From Phaeosaccion multiseriatum (lineage: Eukaryota > Ochrophyta, other classes): a DNA stretch of 64,000 nt. The stretch covers positions 5,828,001-5,892,000 of the forward strand of contig OZ218951.1 in the NCBI GenBank assembly GCA_965112735.1. Reading direction: 5' to 3'. A program made the position numbers and the translations under genes. The notes under the pieces are model-generated. The model searched no databases. It was not told the origin of the DNA and saw only the letters and a program-made list of their open reading frames with translations. This document shows, piece after piece, positions 1-11,361 of this stretch (the first letter of the stretch is position 1; each line of letters starts with the position of its first letter).

Positions 1-1289
1 TCGTGTGGAGCCTAGCGGAGCACACCGGCAAGAGGGGACGGACGGACGGACGGACGGACAGCGCAAAGAAGATACACAAGAGGAGGAGGAGCTTCTCTCC
101 TTTGCCCTCCTGCCCTCCCTCCGGCGCCGCAGTGTGACCGCCTTTGATGCATTGGGCATCACTTGTCGGTTACAAATAGACCCAACTCCTGGCTCTCGTA
201 TTCTTGCACATGGCCTTGCCGGGCCATTTGTGTAAGAGGGAGGAGTGGGCGTCGCCCCCTTCCCCCCTCGCCGATCGGGGGTGGGGCGAATTGGGCCTCT
301 GGACCCAAGCTGTACCACATGACCATGTAGATAGGCAGAGGGGTGCCCTCCCATCGGGGTCGGAGGGGCTCTCCTCCGCCCACACGGGACTCCCTCCCAT
401 GGGAGGAGACAAAAGCGACAAAAGCTTTTTAATATTACAATACGTAACCACCGAAATACTAAGCATGCGCAAGACAAACATGCCGTACATGTGCAGAGAG
501 GGCAGCGCATCGCGACAATCCTTTCCCCTTTTTCCTTGTGTAAGCCTCGCTGACCATCGTGAAACAAGAGATTACTATCATTTCATCAATTCATAATAAT
601 GAGGGCGTTCACGTGTGCCCCCTTGCCACACCCCTGCGGCCCTGCTGCCCTGCTGCCTTCCACTGCCTTCCCCTGCCGTCCCCTGTATACAAAGCGCTGA
701 CCATCCTCTAGTCCTTTAGCTCCTCCTTGCCCTTCTGACCATCCTTTAGTCCTTTAGCTCCTCCTTGTGCCCTTCAAGTCGGGCCACTGGTGGTGTACTC
801 TGTGGCCTGTTGTCTTGTCGCCCAGCCCCCCCCCCCCTTCCTCGACCGGCCTTCTCGACAAGAGATGCGATCATGCAAGACCCAGCAGCAGAGCAGCGGC
901 AGAAGGGGGGGAGGGCGAAGGGCGTTACACCACCCTCACCCCAACCCTTTCCTCCTTCTGCTGCTGCCGCTACCGCTGACGCTGGGCCATGCGTGTTTGA
1001 AAGATCAGAGGGCCTCGGAGAGGGAACAGTCTGCACTTCAAGTGCACGGACGCTGCTTTGCTTGTCCTGCTTGGGCATTCGTGCCCACCCACTTGTTTGC
1101 TTGCTTGAGAAGGAAACAAGCGGTGCTTGCCAAGAGAGGACAGGCCGTTACACTGGTCCCCCATGGGGTGTCCTCCCTTCCCATCCCTTCCCGCTGCTCC
1201 GACGGCAGGTATCACCAACTGCCGTGTCGCCAACTGCGGTGCAGCATCACCAACTGCTGTATCGCACCACCAAATTGCTGCATCACCAA
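1..1289. other. Gene-free left flank
   Basis: No coding region could be supported here. Open frames are short and match no family I recognise. The stretch holds poly-pyrimidine tracts and a near-duplicate of about 40 bp around 705-775 (a phrase on 'ccttctgaccatcc / cctttagctcctcctt'). Its right end carries a cluster of copies of the dispersed CACCAACTGC motif, directly beyond the stop codon of the neighbouring minus-strand gene. It probably includes that gene's 3' untranslated region. Confidence 0.5.
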
Positions 1290-1292
1290 CTA
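1210..1292. repeat. Cluster of dispersed CACCAACTGCTG motif
   Basis: Five imperfect copies of the phrase (TAT)CACCAACTGC(T/C)G lie in about 80 bp directly beyond the stop codon of the SDF2-like gene; the last overlaps the stop codon. The same motif recurs singly throughout the window (see findings). Confidence 0.8.
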
Positions 1293-2482
1293 GGACTGCT
1301 GGAAGTAGATGCCCTGGTCCGCCACCCACGTGAGCAGAGCCTTATCCTGCCCCTGTGTCTTTGTGAAGCACGCCACCTCCTGCTGACCCACAATGGGGCA
1401 GCGAGGGCAGTTCTGATTGTTGAACATGTGCTTGGCGTCAGTGCCGAGTGCCCTTTGCGTGTCCTTGCTGGTGAGGTGCACGGGTGTGTCAATGACCCAC
1501 TCGTCGCCCTCTTCCTCCGCCCCTGCGCAGAGAGAGAGAGAGGAGAGGTGGTGAGGAAAGAGAAAGGGATAGAGGAAGAGGCGGATGACAGTACACCTCA
1601 CACCTCACATATTGCCCACCTTGCCCACCTTACCTTCGCAGCCGACGATCCAATCGTCCCCCCCGTCCCCGTCTCCCCCCTCTCCGAAGGCGGACACCTC
1701 CTGGTGCCTGGTGAGGGGGCTCTTGAAGAGGTGTGTGTGCAGGTTCTTGCCGGTGCTTGCGTGCTCAAGCCTCACTACAGACCCGCACTTCACGGGCTCG
1801 CCCTGGGAAGGGGGGGATACACGTAAATTTAGGCAGGAAGATGGGTTGGCAAGGGCCGTAGTCGGACGGGTGTGGTATACAAAGGGTGTCAAGAGGAGGG
1901 AGGAGGGAAGGGAGACTGGGATCGGCGGCCGCAAGAGGCCACATGAGCACATCCGCAATGGACGCACTCACTCACTCACCACCTCGCAGGGGAACGCTGC
2001 GTGCGCCTCCTTGACGAGCCACAGAGAGCTCTGATCGTCGGTGCCCCCGTGAGCAGTCACGCTCTGCTGCCCGCTGCCGCTACCCCACTTGATGCCATGG
2101 CTGTGCAAGTTGAAGCCAGTGGCCTTGTGTTTGAGCTTGATAACGCTTCCGCACGTCACGTGAACTGCATGGGTGGGTGGGTCAGGTGAGGGAGGGGGGC
2201 GGGGTCGAGAGCGTGGGGTTAGGTTAGCGGGGGTTAGAGCGGGCCCTCGCGTGTTTCCGTATCACTATTACCACCACCAACACCACCAGAAGCAGTAGTA
2301 GCAGCAGCAGTAGCAGCAGCAGAGCTTGTGCCACTGGGATCTCCTTCTCTCCTTCCTCCCTCCCCCTTCCTCGTTCCTCCTCCTTCCTTGCTCTTCATCC
2401 TCCCATTCTCACCTTCCCCTGAAGACCACCCTGCACAGCCCGCTAGCACAAGCGCTGCTGTTGTCAAACCAGCCGTTTTCAT
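1290..2482 (-). CDS. SDF2: SDF2-like MIR-domain protein of the ER lumen
   Basis: Stromal cell-derived factor 2 family: small secretory-pathway proteins made of MIR repeats that work with ER chaperones in folding and quality control. Four exons read on the minus strand: 2482-2413, 2164-1980, 1802-1634 and 1522-1290. All have GT-AG introns and matching phases, giving 218 residues, close to the usual 211-221. The first exon is a hydrophobic signal peptide (MKTAGLTTAALVLAGCAG). The family hallmarks follow: VTCGSVIKLKHKATGFNLHS, the GSGSGQQSVT core, KCGSVVRLEHASTGKNLHTH and NQEVSAFGE-like HQEVSAFGEGGDGD. The C-terminus is QGIYFQQS with no HDEL-type retention signal, as in human SDF2 but unlike SDF2L1. 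It shares a 272 bp divergent upstream region with the hydrolase gene. Exon 1 is 70 nt, and the phase-1 junction restores a Val before the first MIR repeat, which supports this start. Confidence 0.93.
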
Positions 2483-2754
2483 CTTTATTGATGAGCTGAT
2501 GACCTGCCTCGTGTAAAAAAAGTGGCTAAAAATTATGTCAACGGATCACACACACCCTGATGGCGCCAATTCCGTCACAACTTCCCGTCTTTCGTCCCGC
2601 TGCCCCCTTGCTCCACTCCACACTCGCATGTGATCAAATGGTCTGAGTCCTTTTCTCCTTTCCGGTCTTTAATTCTACTCAGCTGCGAACCAGAGAGAAG
2701 GATTTAAAGCCAGAGAGGGTGGCGGTCACCCTCTTCAGTTAGGAGAAGCCTACC
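2483..2754. promoter_or_regulatory. Divergent upstream region, SDF2-like / hydrolase
   Basis: A 272 bp gap between two outward-facing start codons, so it probably holds both promoters. It is AT-richer than the genes on either side. I see no convincing TATA box. Confidence 0.45.
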
Positions 2755-3078
2755 ATGGTATCCCTTGCTGCTGCTGTCACATCTCGTGCCGCTGCTGCTG
2801 TGGAGAGGCAGGTGTCTAGCCACGGCGTCAAGATCGCCCTCCGGCACTGGGGTGGTGGGAGTGGGGGAGGACGTGGGGATGGGGGCAATGGCAGTGGGGC
2901 CATGACTGGCAAGCGGCGCATCCTCGCGCTGCACGGGTGGCTGGACAACGCGGCCACGTTTGAAATGCTCGGACCGGCCTTGGCAGAGGTGAGCAGCCGT
3001 CTAAGGCAGGAAGAAGAAGGGCTTGGGGGAGTGAGGCTGGGCGGGGCTGAGTTGTGTGTGTCTGTGTGTGTGTGTGTG

Positions 3079-3109
<31 letters not shown>

Positions 3110-3112
3110 GTC

Positions 3113-3146
<34 letters not shown>

Positions 3147-5761
3147 CGTGTGTGTGTGTAGATACGTAGGGTCTGAGCTAGACCCAGTACGCCGCGAAAG
3201 GCGGGCTGATTGCTGGGGCCTGACTACTTGTCGCCTCCCCTCCCCCCCCCCTCTCTCTCCCTCTCTCTCTCTTCGGATACGTGTGTGGGCCCCAAGGACG
3301 GGTACGAAGTCGTAGCCATGGACTTCCCAGGCCATGGACAGTCCGGCAGAGCCGGACCCAACTCTTGGTACGCCTTCATCGAGATGGTAAGTAAGCAAGC
3401 GAGTGGGCAGTCAATCAGGGAGCGATTCAGCGAGGGAATGAATGAAGCCGAGGTCGAGTCGGGGGGAAGTTCAATTCGCGCAGCAGCGGGGAGAACATCA
3501 AATCGAGCAGCGACAGCAGCACGAGCAGTAGCGGCAGATAGGAGATGGAGCTTGGGGTGTGTGTGTAAATGTTCCGCGCACTCGACCTCCCCCTCCTGAC
3601 CCCTAGCTCCCCCCTCTGTGCCCCCCATGTAGGCAGATGTAGTGATGGAGGTCCTGGAGCAGCTTGGTTGGAGCGAGGGCTTCTCTCTCCTCGGACACAG
3701 CATGGGCGGAGGTACGTTCGGCCCGTGGCGTCAGAGCAAGGAGAAAGAGCGAGGAGGGAGCGAGGGGGGGGGGGGGAAGAAGAGGGGAGGAGGAGCGAAG
3801 GAGCGCGAGGGACGGGGGAGCATATCTATGGACCGAAGTGGTGTTGTGTCTCTCTCCTTGAGATCTTGCACAAGACGTGGCCTTACAGGGCGTCTTGCCC
3901 AGCATGTGAGCCATTTGTAGAGGCTGCTTTGTCATCAACAGCTGTCCCACCAACCGCAGCCCTCCCTCGCTGACTCTCTCGCCTTGCCTTCAGGAGTGGC
4001 CACGCTGGTGGCGGGGACCTACCCGGATAAGGTGAGAGGAAGCCACCCATCCGCTGCCATCTTCTATCTTGCATTGCTTCCAGTTGGGCAGGCTCTCGCA
4101 TCTCACCACATGTACATCCGGGATTGAAACTCCTCCTCCTCCTCCTCCTCCTCCTCCTCCTCCCCCTCCCCCTCCCCCTCCTCCTCCTCCGCCTCCCCCC
4201 CACCCCCCTCCTCCTCTGCTCCTCCTCTTTTCTCCCCCGCAGGTGACTCGCTGCATCATGCTGGACTCCTTAGGCCCCATGACGCTTCCCTCCGAAGACG
4301 CCCCCTCCCTCCTCAAGAGGGGCATTGAGGCGCGGCGGAAGGTCCGCGAAGTGCTTGCCAGGAGCGAGGACGGGCGTATGGGTCTGGAGTGGCCGAGCTT
4401 GGACTCGTGCGTCAAGGCTCGCGTCGGCGCCGCAACCTCCATGCCAGGCTCTCAGACCCTCAGCTAGTAAGTCAGTGAGGCGACCCTCGGCCTCAGCTCG
4501 TCGTAAGTCAGTGGGTAGTGTACGTTTTTAATTGCCTCACCCCTCTTCCTCTGTATCACCAACTGCTGACCCTGACGCCGAACCTAACAACCTAACCTCA
4601 ACCCTGCCCCTGTATCACCAACTGGTGTCCCTGACCGCGCAACTCAGCGCTGCGGCGGAGAAGCTCATGTTGCGCGGCACACGCCGGGCATCCCCGGGGG
4701 GAACAGGTTTCTTCGTCACGAGCGACCCCCGGCTCAAGTGCTACAGCCTGCAGTACTTTAGCGAGGAGTCCATCCTTGCGTGGCTACGGGCAATCAAGGT
4801 GAGAGAGGGGGGGGGGGGAGGGAGGGAGGGAGGGAGGAAGGGAGGGAGGGAGGGAGGGAGGGAGGGAGGGAGGGAGGGGGGGGGGGGTGAAAGGGAAAAG
4901 GGCCAGGGAAGGTCGTCCTGCCCCAGGCCCATGCAATGCTGCTGCTGCTGCCTCCCCCCTCCCCTCCTACCCGGTGCCCGTCAGTGCTCGTCCCCTGGCG
5001 GTTCTGACCAACCCCTCCTCTTTGCTCCCTCCCCAATCACATCGCCCCATACTTGCCCTGCCTGCCCCCCTGGGATGCGCCATCCCACCCCTCCTCTCCC
5101 CTCCCCCCCACCACTGCCCAGTGTCCGTGCCTGTGCCTGATGGCAGCGGACGGATTGCCATTTGTGAGTCCTCTGAATGAAAAGCGCAAGGACGTCCTCA
5201 GAGCCAACCCCCTGTGCTCTATGGCGCTGCTGCCGGGCTCGCACCACTTCCATCTTGACGAAGACTCCGCCCCCGAGGTCATTCGAAGAGTCAAGGTATG
5301 TACGGGAGTACGGAGTACGGGCCTCTGTATACGATACGCCATCTGTGATATCCATGTGTTGCCAACTGTGCAGTGGCAGAGTTGCGTCAATCCCTCCCGT
5401 GGGTTATGCATGCGTTCTCCTCTCCGCCTGTCTGTCTGTCAGTCAGTCAGTCTGTCTGTCTGTCTTTCTGTCTGTCTTTCTGCCTGTCTGTCAGTCTGTC
5501 TGCCTGTCTGCCTGTCTGTCTGTCCGTGTCTGTCTGTCTGTCTGTCTGTCTGACTGTCTCTGCCCACTGCTGGCCGGGGGTGCTGTCTGATGCTGGCGGA
5601 TCTGAGCCACTCCGACCCTGACCGTGACCCTGACCCTGACCCTGACCCCGACAACCCCGACCCTGACTCTGACCCTGACTCTGACCCTGATCCTCCTGAT
5701 CCTGGCTCTGACCCTGACCCCGCCACTGTCGTCCTCGCAGGACTTCCTTGCGAGCAGCTGA
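2755..5761 (+). CDS. Alpha/beta hydrolase, serine hydrolase-like (SERHL/MEST type)
   Basis: Predicted alpha/beta-fold hydrolase of unknown substrate. Eight exons: 2755-2988, 3297-3386, 3633-3711, 3994-4031, 4243-4466, 4648-4798, 5122-5295 and 5741-5761. Phases agree throughout, giving 336 residues. Visible family motifs, in order: the oxyanion-hole HGWLDNAATFEML; the strand-turn AMDFPGHGQS; the nucleophile elbow LLGHSMGGG with its serine; LDSLGPM; and near the C-terminus GSHHFHLDED, whose His is the likely catalytic base. HGWLDNA and the HHFHL end are typical of SERHL-like hydrolases. The N-terminal 25 residues are Ala/Arg/Ser-rich and could be a targeting peptide. The acceptors of exon 2 (CCAAG) and the cap domain are the least certain parts. 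Introns hold (TG)n, (CTC)n, GGGA and CTGT arrays, and the intron before exon 6 carries two copies of the dispersed CACCAACTG motif. Confidence 0.85.
3055..3163. repeat. (TG)n microsatellite in hydrolase intron 1
   Basis: About 100 bp of TG/TGTC repeats with scattered interruptions, inside the first intron of the hydrolase gene. Confidence 0.9.
4128..4230. repeat. (CTC)n / poly-pyrimidine tract before exon 5
   Basis: A CTC trinucleotide run that merges into C-rich DNA and ends at the 3' splice site of exon 5 of the hydrolase gene. It may double as the polypyrimidine tract. Confidence 0.85.
4800..4888. repeat. (GGGA)n array in hydrolase intron 6
   Basis: A run of GGGAGGGAGGGA units starting directly at the GTGAGAG donor. 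G-runs of this kind can form quadruplexes. Confidence 0.85.
5430..5735. repeat. CTGT and CCCTGA arrays in hydrolase intron 7
   Basis: Two adjacent simple arrays fill the last intron of the hydrolase gene: CTGTCTGT units (about 5430-5560) and CCTGACCCTGAC units (about 5612-5720). The second stops just upstream of the 3' splice site of the tiny last exon. Confidence 0.88.
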
Positions 5762-6237
5762 TAAGCTGAGCTGAGCTGAGCAGCTGGCTGAAGAAAAGCC
5801 CTTGGACCAGCAGGCGAAGACGCATCACTCGACTCCTGTCACTCACCCCTTGCCGCTCACCAAGGCTTCTGAGTACTGAGAGGCCCTTTGAGCCGTCAGA
5901 GAGAGAGCAGAGAGGGGGGCTGGGCTGCTGCTCTCTTCCCCTCCAAAGGGGGCGCGTTCTCTAAACTTTTTTATACTCCTGTACAAAAGCGTGCTCCATT
6001 CCACTCAGTAAAATGAAAAAGAGAACAGCACTCCTTATCGACGAGCAAGCCTTTGCTGAGAGAGGCTCAAATGACGCCATCTGTGCTTTGGAGAACAACA
6101 CTCCAACGGAACACGACGACCGTTGGGGATGGATGGGATGGATGGCTCGCCCCGGCGAAATTCACTTCACGAATTCACGAGTCACCATAAGGAGAAGAAG
6201 GGGGAGGAATCTTACCTCCTGCCCCCTTCACCACCAC
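5762..6237. other. Intergenic, hydrolase to FNIP protein 1
   Basis: No independent gene is supported. It holds the hydrolase 3' region and the upstream region of FNIP protein 1. An in-frame ATG lies at 6013, so the FNIP protein could begin 75 residues earlier. Confidence 0.4.
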
Positions 6238-7937
6238 ATGCCTCCTGATGCTGAAGCCCAGGAGGGTGGGGAGGGTGCGGCTGACAATGAACTCCTGCAG
6301 CCAAACAAAATGGAGACTGTTCTGCTGCTTGTGGCGCACCTCTTCTCTTGCCCCGACATGTGGGCTCTGTCGAAGGTCATCGACGCCGTGGCATACCGTG
6401 GAGTGGTGAGTGCACATATGACGCACGAGTATCTCTCCTGTTTTTTCTGTTGTTTCGTTCTTTTCTTTCTTTCTCTTTTTCTTTCATAGTACTTTCTTTC
6501 TTTCGTTTCGTTCTTTCTTTCTGCACCACGCCAGCCACCTGCCTGTTCACAGCTCCTCCCCCCAAACGCACTCCTAGCCTTTCTATGCATCTTGTCTTTT
6601 GACCTCTCCCTCCTCCTCTCCTCCTCTCCTCCTCTCCTCCTGACACCTTGTCACTGGCTCCTGCAAAGACGATGCACCGGTTCATCCCCTGGGTCCCTCG
6701 CCAAGGCCTCCTGCAAGCCATCGCCAACAGCGACCCACGCGTGGGCTTCCCTGTGACCCAACTGCGGCTGGGTATGACGCAGACCGAGATGGACAATCTG
6801 CTGGAGCAGGAGCCGGACAAGGAGGTTGGAGAGACGGATGACTTCGTGCAACAAGCCCTGGAGACTTGCCAGCCCTCCGTCCGGACAGTCAAAGTCGCCT
6901 CCTACATCAATCAGGAGCTCCACTTTCCTTTGGGAGGGACGCTCCGCTCCCTCATCTTCGAGGAAGACCTCACGCCTGTGAGTAACGAGAGATTGTCTTT
7001 CGTTTATGGTGGATGGGGTGGCGCTTTAGCCAAATGCAGTGCTTCGCAAGCGTCTTCGCGCACCAGCTCTTCCTGCCCCTCCTGCTGAGGCTACTGCTCT
7101 CTCCCCCTCCCTCGAATCTCTTCCAGTCTGCCTTCTTTGAAGCTTTGCCCAGTGGCCGTCCTCTCCTTTTCTTCTCATTCATTCCACCTGCCAGCAGCAC
7201 CTTCGCAGCACCAACACGCGTCGAGCGTCCCACTCATCGCCAAGGCTAACCCCCCCCCCCCCCTTCCCTTCTGCCCGAAACAATGACCACGGCAGAGTCA
7301 GCACCGTGCGCCCATCACCCTCCCCCAGGAGGGCCTGGAGGTGCTGAAGCTCCCTTTCTTCTACGATCATCCGGTGAAGCTGCCCATGTCCCTCAGGGAG
7401 TGCCACTTTTCTGACATGTTCAATCAGCCCCTGACCTTGCCCCCCGGGAACAGCCTGCAGGTGAGGGCACGGACAGTCAGGTACTATGTCCGTAGGGTGC
7501 CATATGGTTGCCGGCCGTGTCTGCTTGCATCTACAAGCCTGTTGCTCCTTCTCCCTACTATCGCGATTCTCACAACCTTCGCGCTGCTCCTCCACCTCCT
7601 CTGTCTCCTTCTCCTCTCTCAGTCGCTATCCTTTGGATACGCTTTCAACCAGGCTTTGGACGACCTGCCGTCCTGCCATTGCCTTCGCAGCCTCTCCTTT
7701 GGCCATGCTTTCAACAAAAGCATCGCGCTGCCCAGAGGCCTGCTGAGGTTGGCATTCGGAGGCATGTTCGGCCAGCGAGTGGCCTTCCCGCCAGGCCTGG
7801 AGAGGGTCTCCTTCCCTCTGCACCCGTTATTCGACCTGCGCAGGGCTACTATTGGGGCGTGCACGCCACCGGGTGCCGTGGAAGTGGCGGTCAGCAATCG
7901 GGTCTCCAACGAGAAGATCTTGACGTTCCACTACTGA
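6238..7937 (+). CDS. FNIP-repeat protein 1 with F-box-like N-terminus
   Basis: FNIP repeats are about 22-residue leucine-rich-repeat-like units known from Dictyostelium, other protists and giant viruses, usually in F-box-type proteins. Exons: 6238-6405, 6669-6977, 7329-7460 and 7623-7937, all joined in phase 0 (307 residues from this ATG; an in-frame ATG at 6013 would add 75). The N-terminus VLLLVAHLFSCPDMWALSKV resembles a degenerate F-box helix. Repeats follow: LRECHFSDMFNQPLTLPPG, SLSFGYAFNQALDDLP, SLSFGHAFNKSIALPRG and LAFGGMFGQRVAFPPG. Each has the F-N-Q/K core and a following leucine-proline segment. It probably presents substrates to a ubiquitin ligase or acts as a protein-interaction scaffold; this is inferred from the family. 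A paralogue lies at 34484-36891. Confidence 0.8.
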
Positions 7938-8431
7938 GTTCGATACTTCGATACTTCAGGATCTTACTGTATGTATTGCATCTGTGTGTGCGTGCGGTTT
8001 GTTTTGAACGAGTGTGAAGGAGTGCCACCCCTGAAAGGCACTCCCACCCCATAACACACTCGCCTCACTTGGCAGCGACGGGGCTGAATGTGCCCTTCCC
8101 CCTCCCCCCCCCCCCCAACACACACATGCACATCCAAACCCACACCCACACCCGAACCCGCACACACACCCAACCACAAACATGCACACACACACACACA
8201 CACACACTTACGTGGCAAAAACAAGATGGACCACGGCCAAACCTTGAATACATAAATTCTACACGTTAATTTGGATTCCAGTACTCTGCTGGAGCCAACA
8301 TAGCGTCCCCTCCTCTCCCCCCCCCCCCCCGCTGCTGTATCACCAACTGCTACTGCTGCACCCTCCACCCACCAACCGCTTTGCACTGTATGTACGTAGC
8401 CCTCTCCCCTCTCGCTCACACCGCTTCCTTC
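7938..8431. other. Convergent intergenic region
   Basis: It lies between the stops of FNIP protein 1 (+) and the pseudouridine synthase (-). It holds a CA/CCA-rich array (about 8104-8212), a poly-C run near 8318 and one perfect copy of the dispersed CTGTATCACCAACTGCT motif near 8335. No gene is seen. Confidence 0.6.
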
Positions 8432-10720
8432 CTACCTCCACCAAGGAGCCCCGGCATCGATGCGCACATCCTCCCCCTCCTCCCCGTCCTCTCCCCAAGG
8501 GAAGGCCAGGCTCGAGCAGTGCAGCCCCAAAGTCAGTGACATATCCCCGTACAGCGCCACGCACGAGTCGTCTGTTTCCGGGTTGCCATCATGCACCATC
8601 CCCACCACGCCCTCGTAGCGCGTGTCCCCCACCACGCCGTGCCCCAGCGCCGCCATTTGTAAGCGGATCTGATGTGTGCGCCCCGTCACCAGCCGGACTT
8701 CACTCTCCCACCGCTGCTTCTTTACACGTTGGTCCTTTCCCTCCTCCCCCTCCTCCTCTTCCTCCTCCTCCTCCTTCTTGTCCTTCTTCTTCTTGTTCAC
8801 CTTCTCCCCCTCCTCTTCTCCGTTCTTCTCCTGTTCCTCCTGCTCAAGCTTGGTCACGCTCAGGACCTCCATCTCCGCGAGCTGCCATCCCTCCTCACAC
8901 TCGCCCTCTCCGGCCGGAAAGTAAATGCGAGGGGGGCCTGCAAGCTTCTTCTTGGGGCGGCACCAGTGCTTGACCGTCCCCAGGGGGGGCGGCTCGTCTC
9001 CCTCTGTGTAGACATGGTAAGTCTTGTGGACCTTGTTGGCCATAATGAGCTTGCCCAGCTTCCCGGCTGCCCAGGAGGAGCGGGCAAGAAGCAGCACCCC
9101 GGATGTGGGCACATCGAGCCTGGCCACCGCTGCCAGCTCCTCGCCCAGAGCGAGGCTCGCCTGAGTGGAGGCATATGGGGACGGGGAGGGGGGATGCGGT
9201 TGTCAGCGGCAGATCAATGCAGAGAAGAGAGGAGAGAGAGAGAGACATACTCACACAGAGAGATGGGGAGAGGGACAGAGGGGGAGAGAGACAGAGGGTG
9301 GGACTCTCCCTTGTTTATGTCGTTTTGTTATAAAGAGACCCCCTTGAGGAATGAGAAACAGCATGGCCAGGGGGTGGAACTGAATGGAATGATCTTTAAT
9401 GCTTCCACACACCCCACCCAGCACCGCACACGCGCCCACGCGCCCCACCTGGGTCATCGCGCACTCCAGACCGTTATCCACACTCGGGGTGGAGGGGACC
9501 CCGGCGGGCTTGTTGACCGCCACGAAGCCTTTGTCACCCCCGCCCTCCAACAGGATGCGCTTACGCCACTCCTCCAGAGGCCCCACTTCGTATCTAAAGC
9601 GACGGGAGACCAACGGATAGGAGCAGGAGAGAGGCGCAAGAGAGGAGAGAAGGAGAGGAGCAAGAGAGGGGTGACAGAGGAGAAGAAGAAGTGTGAGAGA
9701 GGACAAACAGGTGTGTTCTTGTGCTGGCCCGAGCGGAAGCAGGAGGGGCTCACCGAAGTCGACAACACATGGGGGATTGTTTGTGCTATTCGATTGATTG
9801 CTCTGGGCCGTGGAAAGCAAATATATAGGACCCCAGAGAGGTGCAAATCGGTCCGAGAGGAGCAATAACACGACGCTCACTGCCCGTACCACATACATGC
9901 AAGGGTCAGGGGCCGTGAGGTACTGTTCCTCCTTCCCCACTCCTGCACGCCGTAGCATTTCCCCCTCCCTCTTTCCCCTCCCATGTGCTCTCCCTTCCTC
10001 TTTTCGTCCTTCGCTCCCTCCGTCCCTCCTGACCCACCTGGAGGGCTGCGAGTGCAGTCTAAAGTAGGTGCCTTTGACTATGGCCAGCATGCCCTCCTCC
10101 AGCTCGTCCAGCCGCGCCCCGGTCACGCGCTGCACCTTGCTCAGAGAGAACGGAAGGTTCGCAGTGCTCTTGTCGGCAGGGTGAGGGGCGGAGGAGGAGG
10201 GGGAGGAGGGGGGCGAGGCCGGCCGTGGTCGCTTCTTGGCCTTCCTTTTGTTGCCGGCCAAGGCCCCCGGACTGGCCTCCGGCTGGATGGAGGCCGTAAA
10301 TACAGAGCCGAGGGCCAGGAGCTCCTTCACCCGCTCATTCGGCAACTGGCACTCTTCTGTGAGCAGCTGCGAGACCGGCACGTGCGCGTCCTTGTGCAGA
10401 GCCACGTGAAAAACCCCGTCCAAGAGCTGCGTGGTGCAGGCCTGGCCCTCCGCGCGGGGCCCGTCCATCATGGCCGCCATGAGGGACACATGCGACGCCT
10501 TCTTCTCGCTCTTCCACTTGTGGAGAATGCCTGCATTGTTGGAAGCCCCGGCGGTATCCCTGCTGCTGCCACTGGAGGATCCTCGGCCAGCCATGGGCCT
10601 GCCCCTCCTGGGCAAGTGTGATAAAACGAAGCCCGCTGAAGAGACCCTAAGTCCAGAGGAGCGACAGAGGGGAAGGAACACTGCTGCAGCGGAGGGAAGC
10701 AGCAGTACCGGGACGTGCAT
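8432..10720 (-). CDS. RluA-family RNA pseudouridine synthase
   Basis: Converts uridine to pseudouridine in structured RNA. Three exons: 10720-10038, 9593-9449 and 9160-8432. Phases 2 then 0 match, giving 518 residues. Motif I is KGFVAVNKPAGVPSTPS. The catalytic motif is RLDVPTSGVLLLARS, whose Asp is the nucleophile. The C-terminal part has RLVTGRTHQIRLQMAALGH and GDTRYEG, the RluA motifs that close the active site. Before them, VPVSQLLTEECQLPNERVKE looks like an S4 RNA-binding domain. Between the catalytic motif and RTHQIR sits a low-complexity Lys/Glu insertion of about 45 residues. The start is uncertain: the ATG at 10720 gives a hydrophobic leader (MHVPVLLLPSAAAVF) followed by Ser/Arg-rich sequence containing SSAGF, which could be an organelle presequence; the next in-frame ATG is at 10594. 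Confidence 0.88.
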
Positions 10721-10825
10721 ACCACATTCACGGTCTCGGGAGGGGCTTGTTGGTGTGGTGTGTGATGTGCGGGTGTTAAAAGCCCCCGTTTCGTCATTCA
10801 TTCCTTATTTTTTTTTTTTTTCCAT

Positions 10826-10920
10826 CCCTGATGCACTACAACTGTATCCGCTACCCGCTATCGCCGGCGCCAGCCGATCCGCTATCCGCTATCGAGAATG
10901 TGGGCGATAGTGCATCAGGG
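10826..10920. repeat. Small element with 13-bp terminal inverted repeats
   Basis: CCCTGATGCACTA at 10826-10838 is matched by its exact reverse complement TAGTGCATCAGGG at 10908-10920. The 69 bp between them are dominated by CCGCTATC phrases and include further internal complementarity (CTATCGCC / GGCGATAG). It could be a MITE-like relic or a transcribed hairpin. It lies just upstream of the pseudouridine synthase gene. Confidence 0.7.
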
Positions 10921-11361
10921 GTTGATTATTTATAAGGCTCACCGCCACGCCTGTATAAACGTCTCGCGGAGGTGGCCCTTCCGTATCGCGGGCGGCTCCA
11001 CCCCTACGGACGTGAACACGTCGACGCCGTCTGATGCCATCCAGGGACGAAAAGGGTGGTGGAGAATGATCAGGGTGCATGGCGCTGGTGTAAAGAGTCA
11101 TGTTGCTGTCCACCTAGGATAGGACTAGATGCATGGACGAGGTAATAGCAACCAGCAACCCCAAAGCCAGCCTGGCAGCCGGCCTTGTCTCTATCAGCTT
11201 TTTCCCTGAGCCATCCTAAACGAGCGACCAACCTGCTGGGAGGTGAGTGAAAGCCACCCTTTCTCACCGTATCTGCCTGGGCCTGGGCCATTGACATAAT
11301 ACTGACTTGCAACACTCGGGCCGAGGTGGGCTAGGTTCGCCTGGCCGTCGGCACGTACGTT

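Noticed and set aside
204-596. 130-codon plus-strand frame near the left edge
   Set aside because: It has no recognisable motif, overlaps equally long antisense frames and has no splice or neighbour support.
5612-5720. CCCTGA hexamer array as a coding Asp/Pro repeat
   Set aside because: It lies in the last hydrolase intron: the adjacent GTCCTCGCAG acceptor and the exon ending in a stop fit the hydrolase, and no start or domain supports separate coding.
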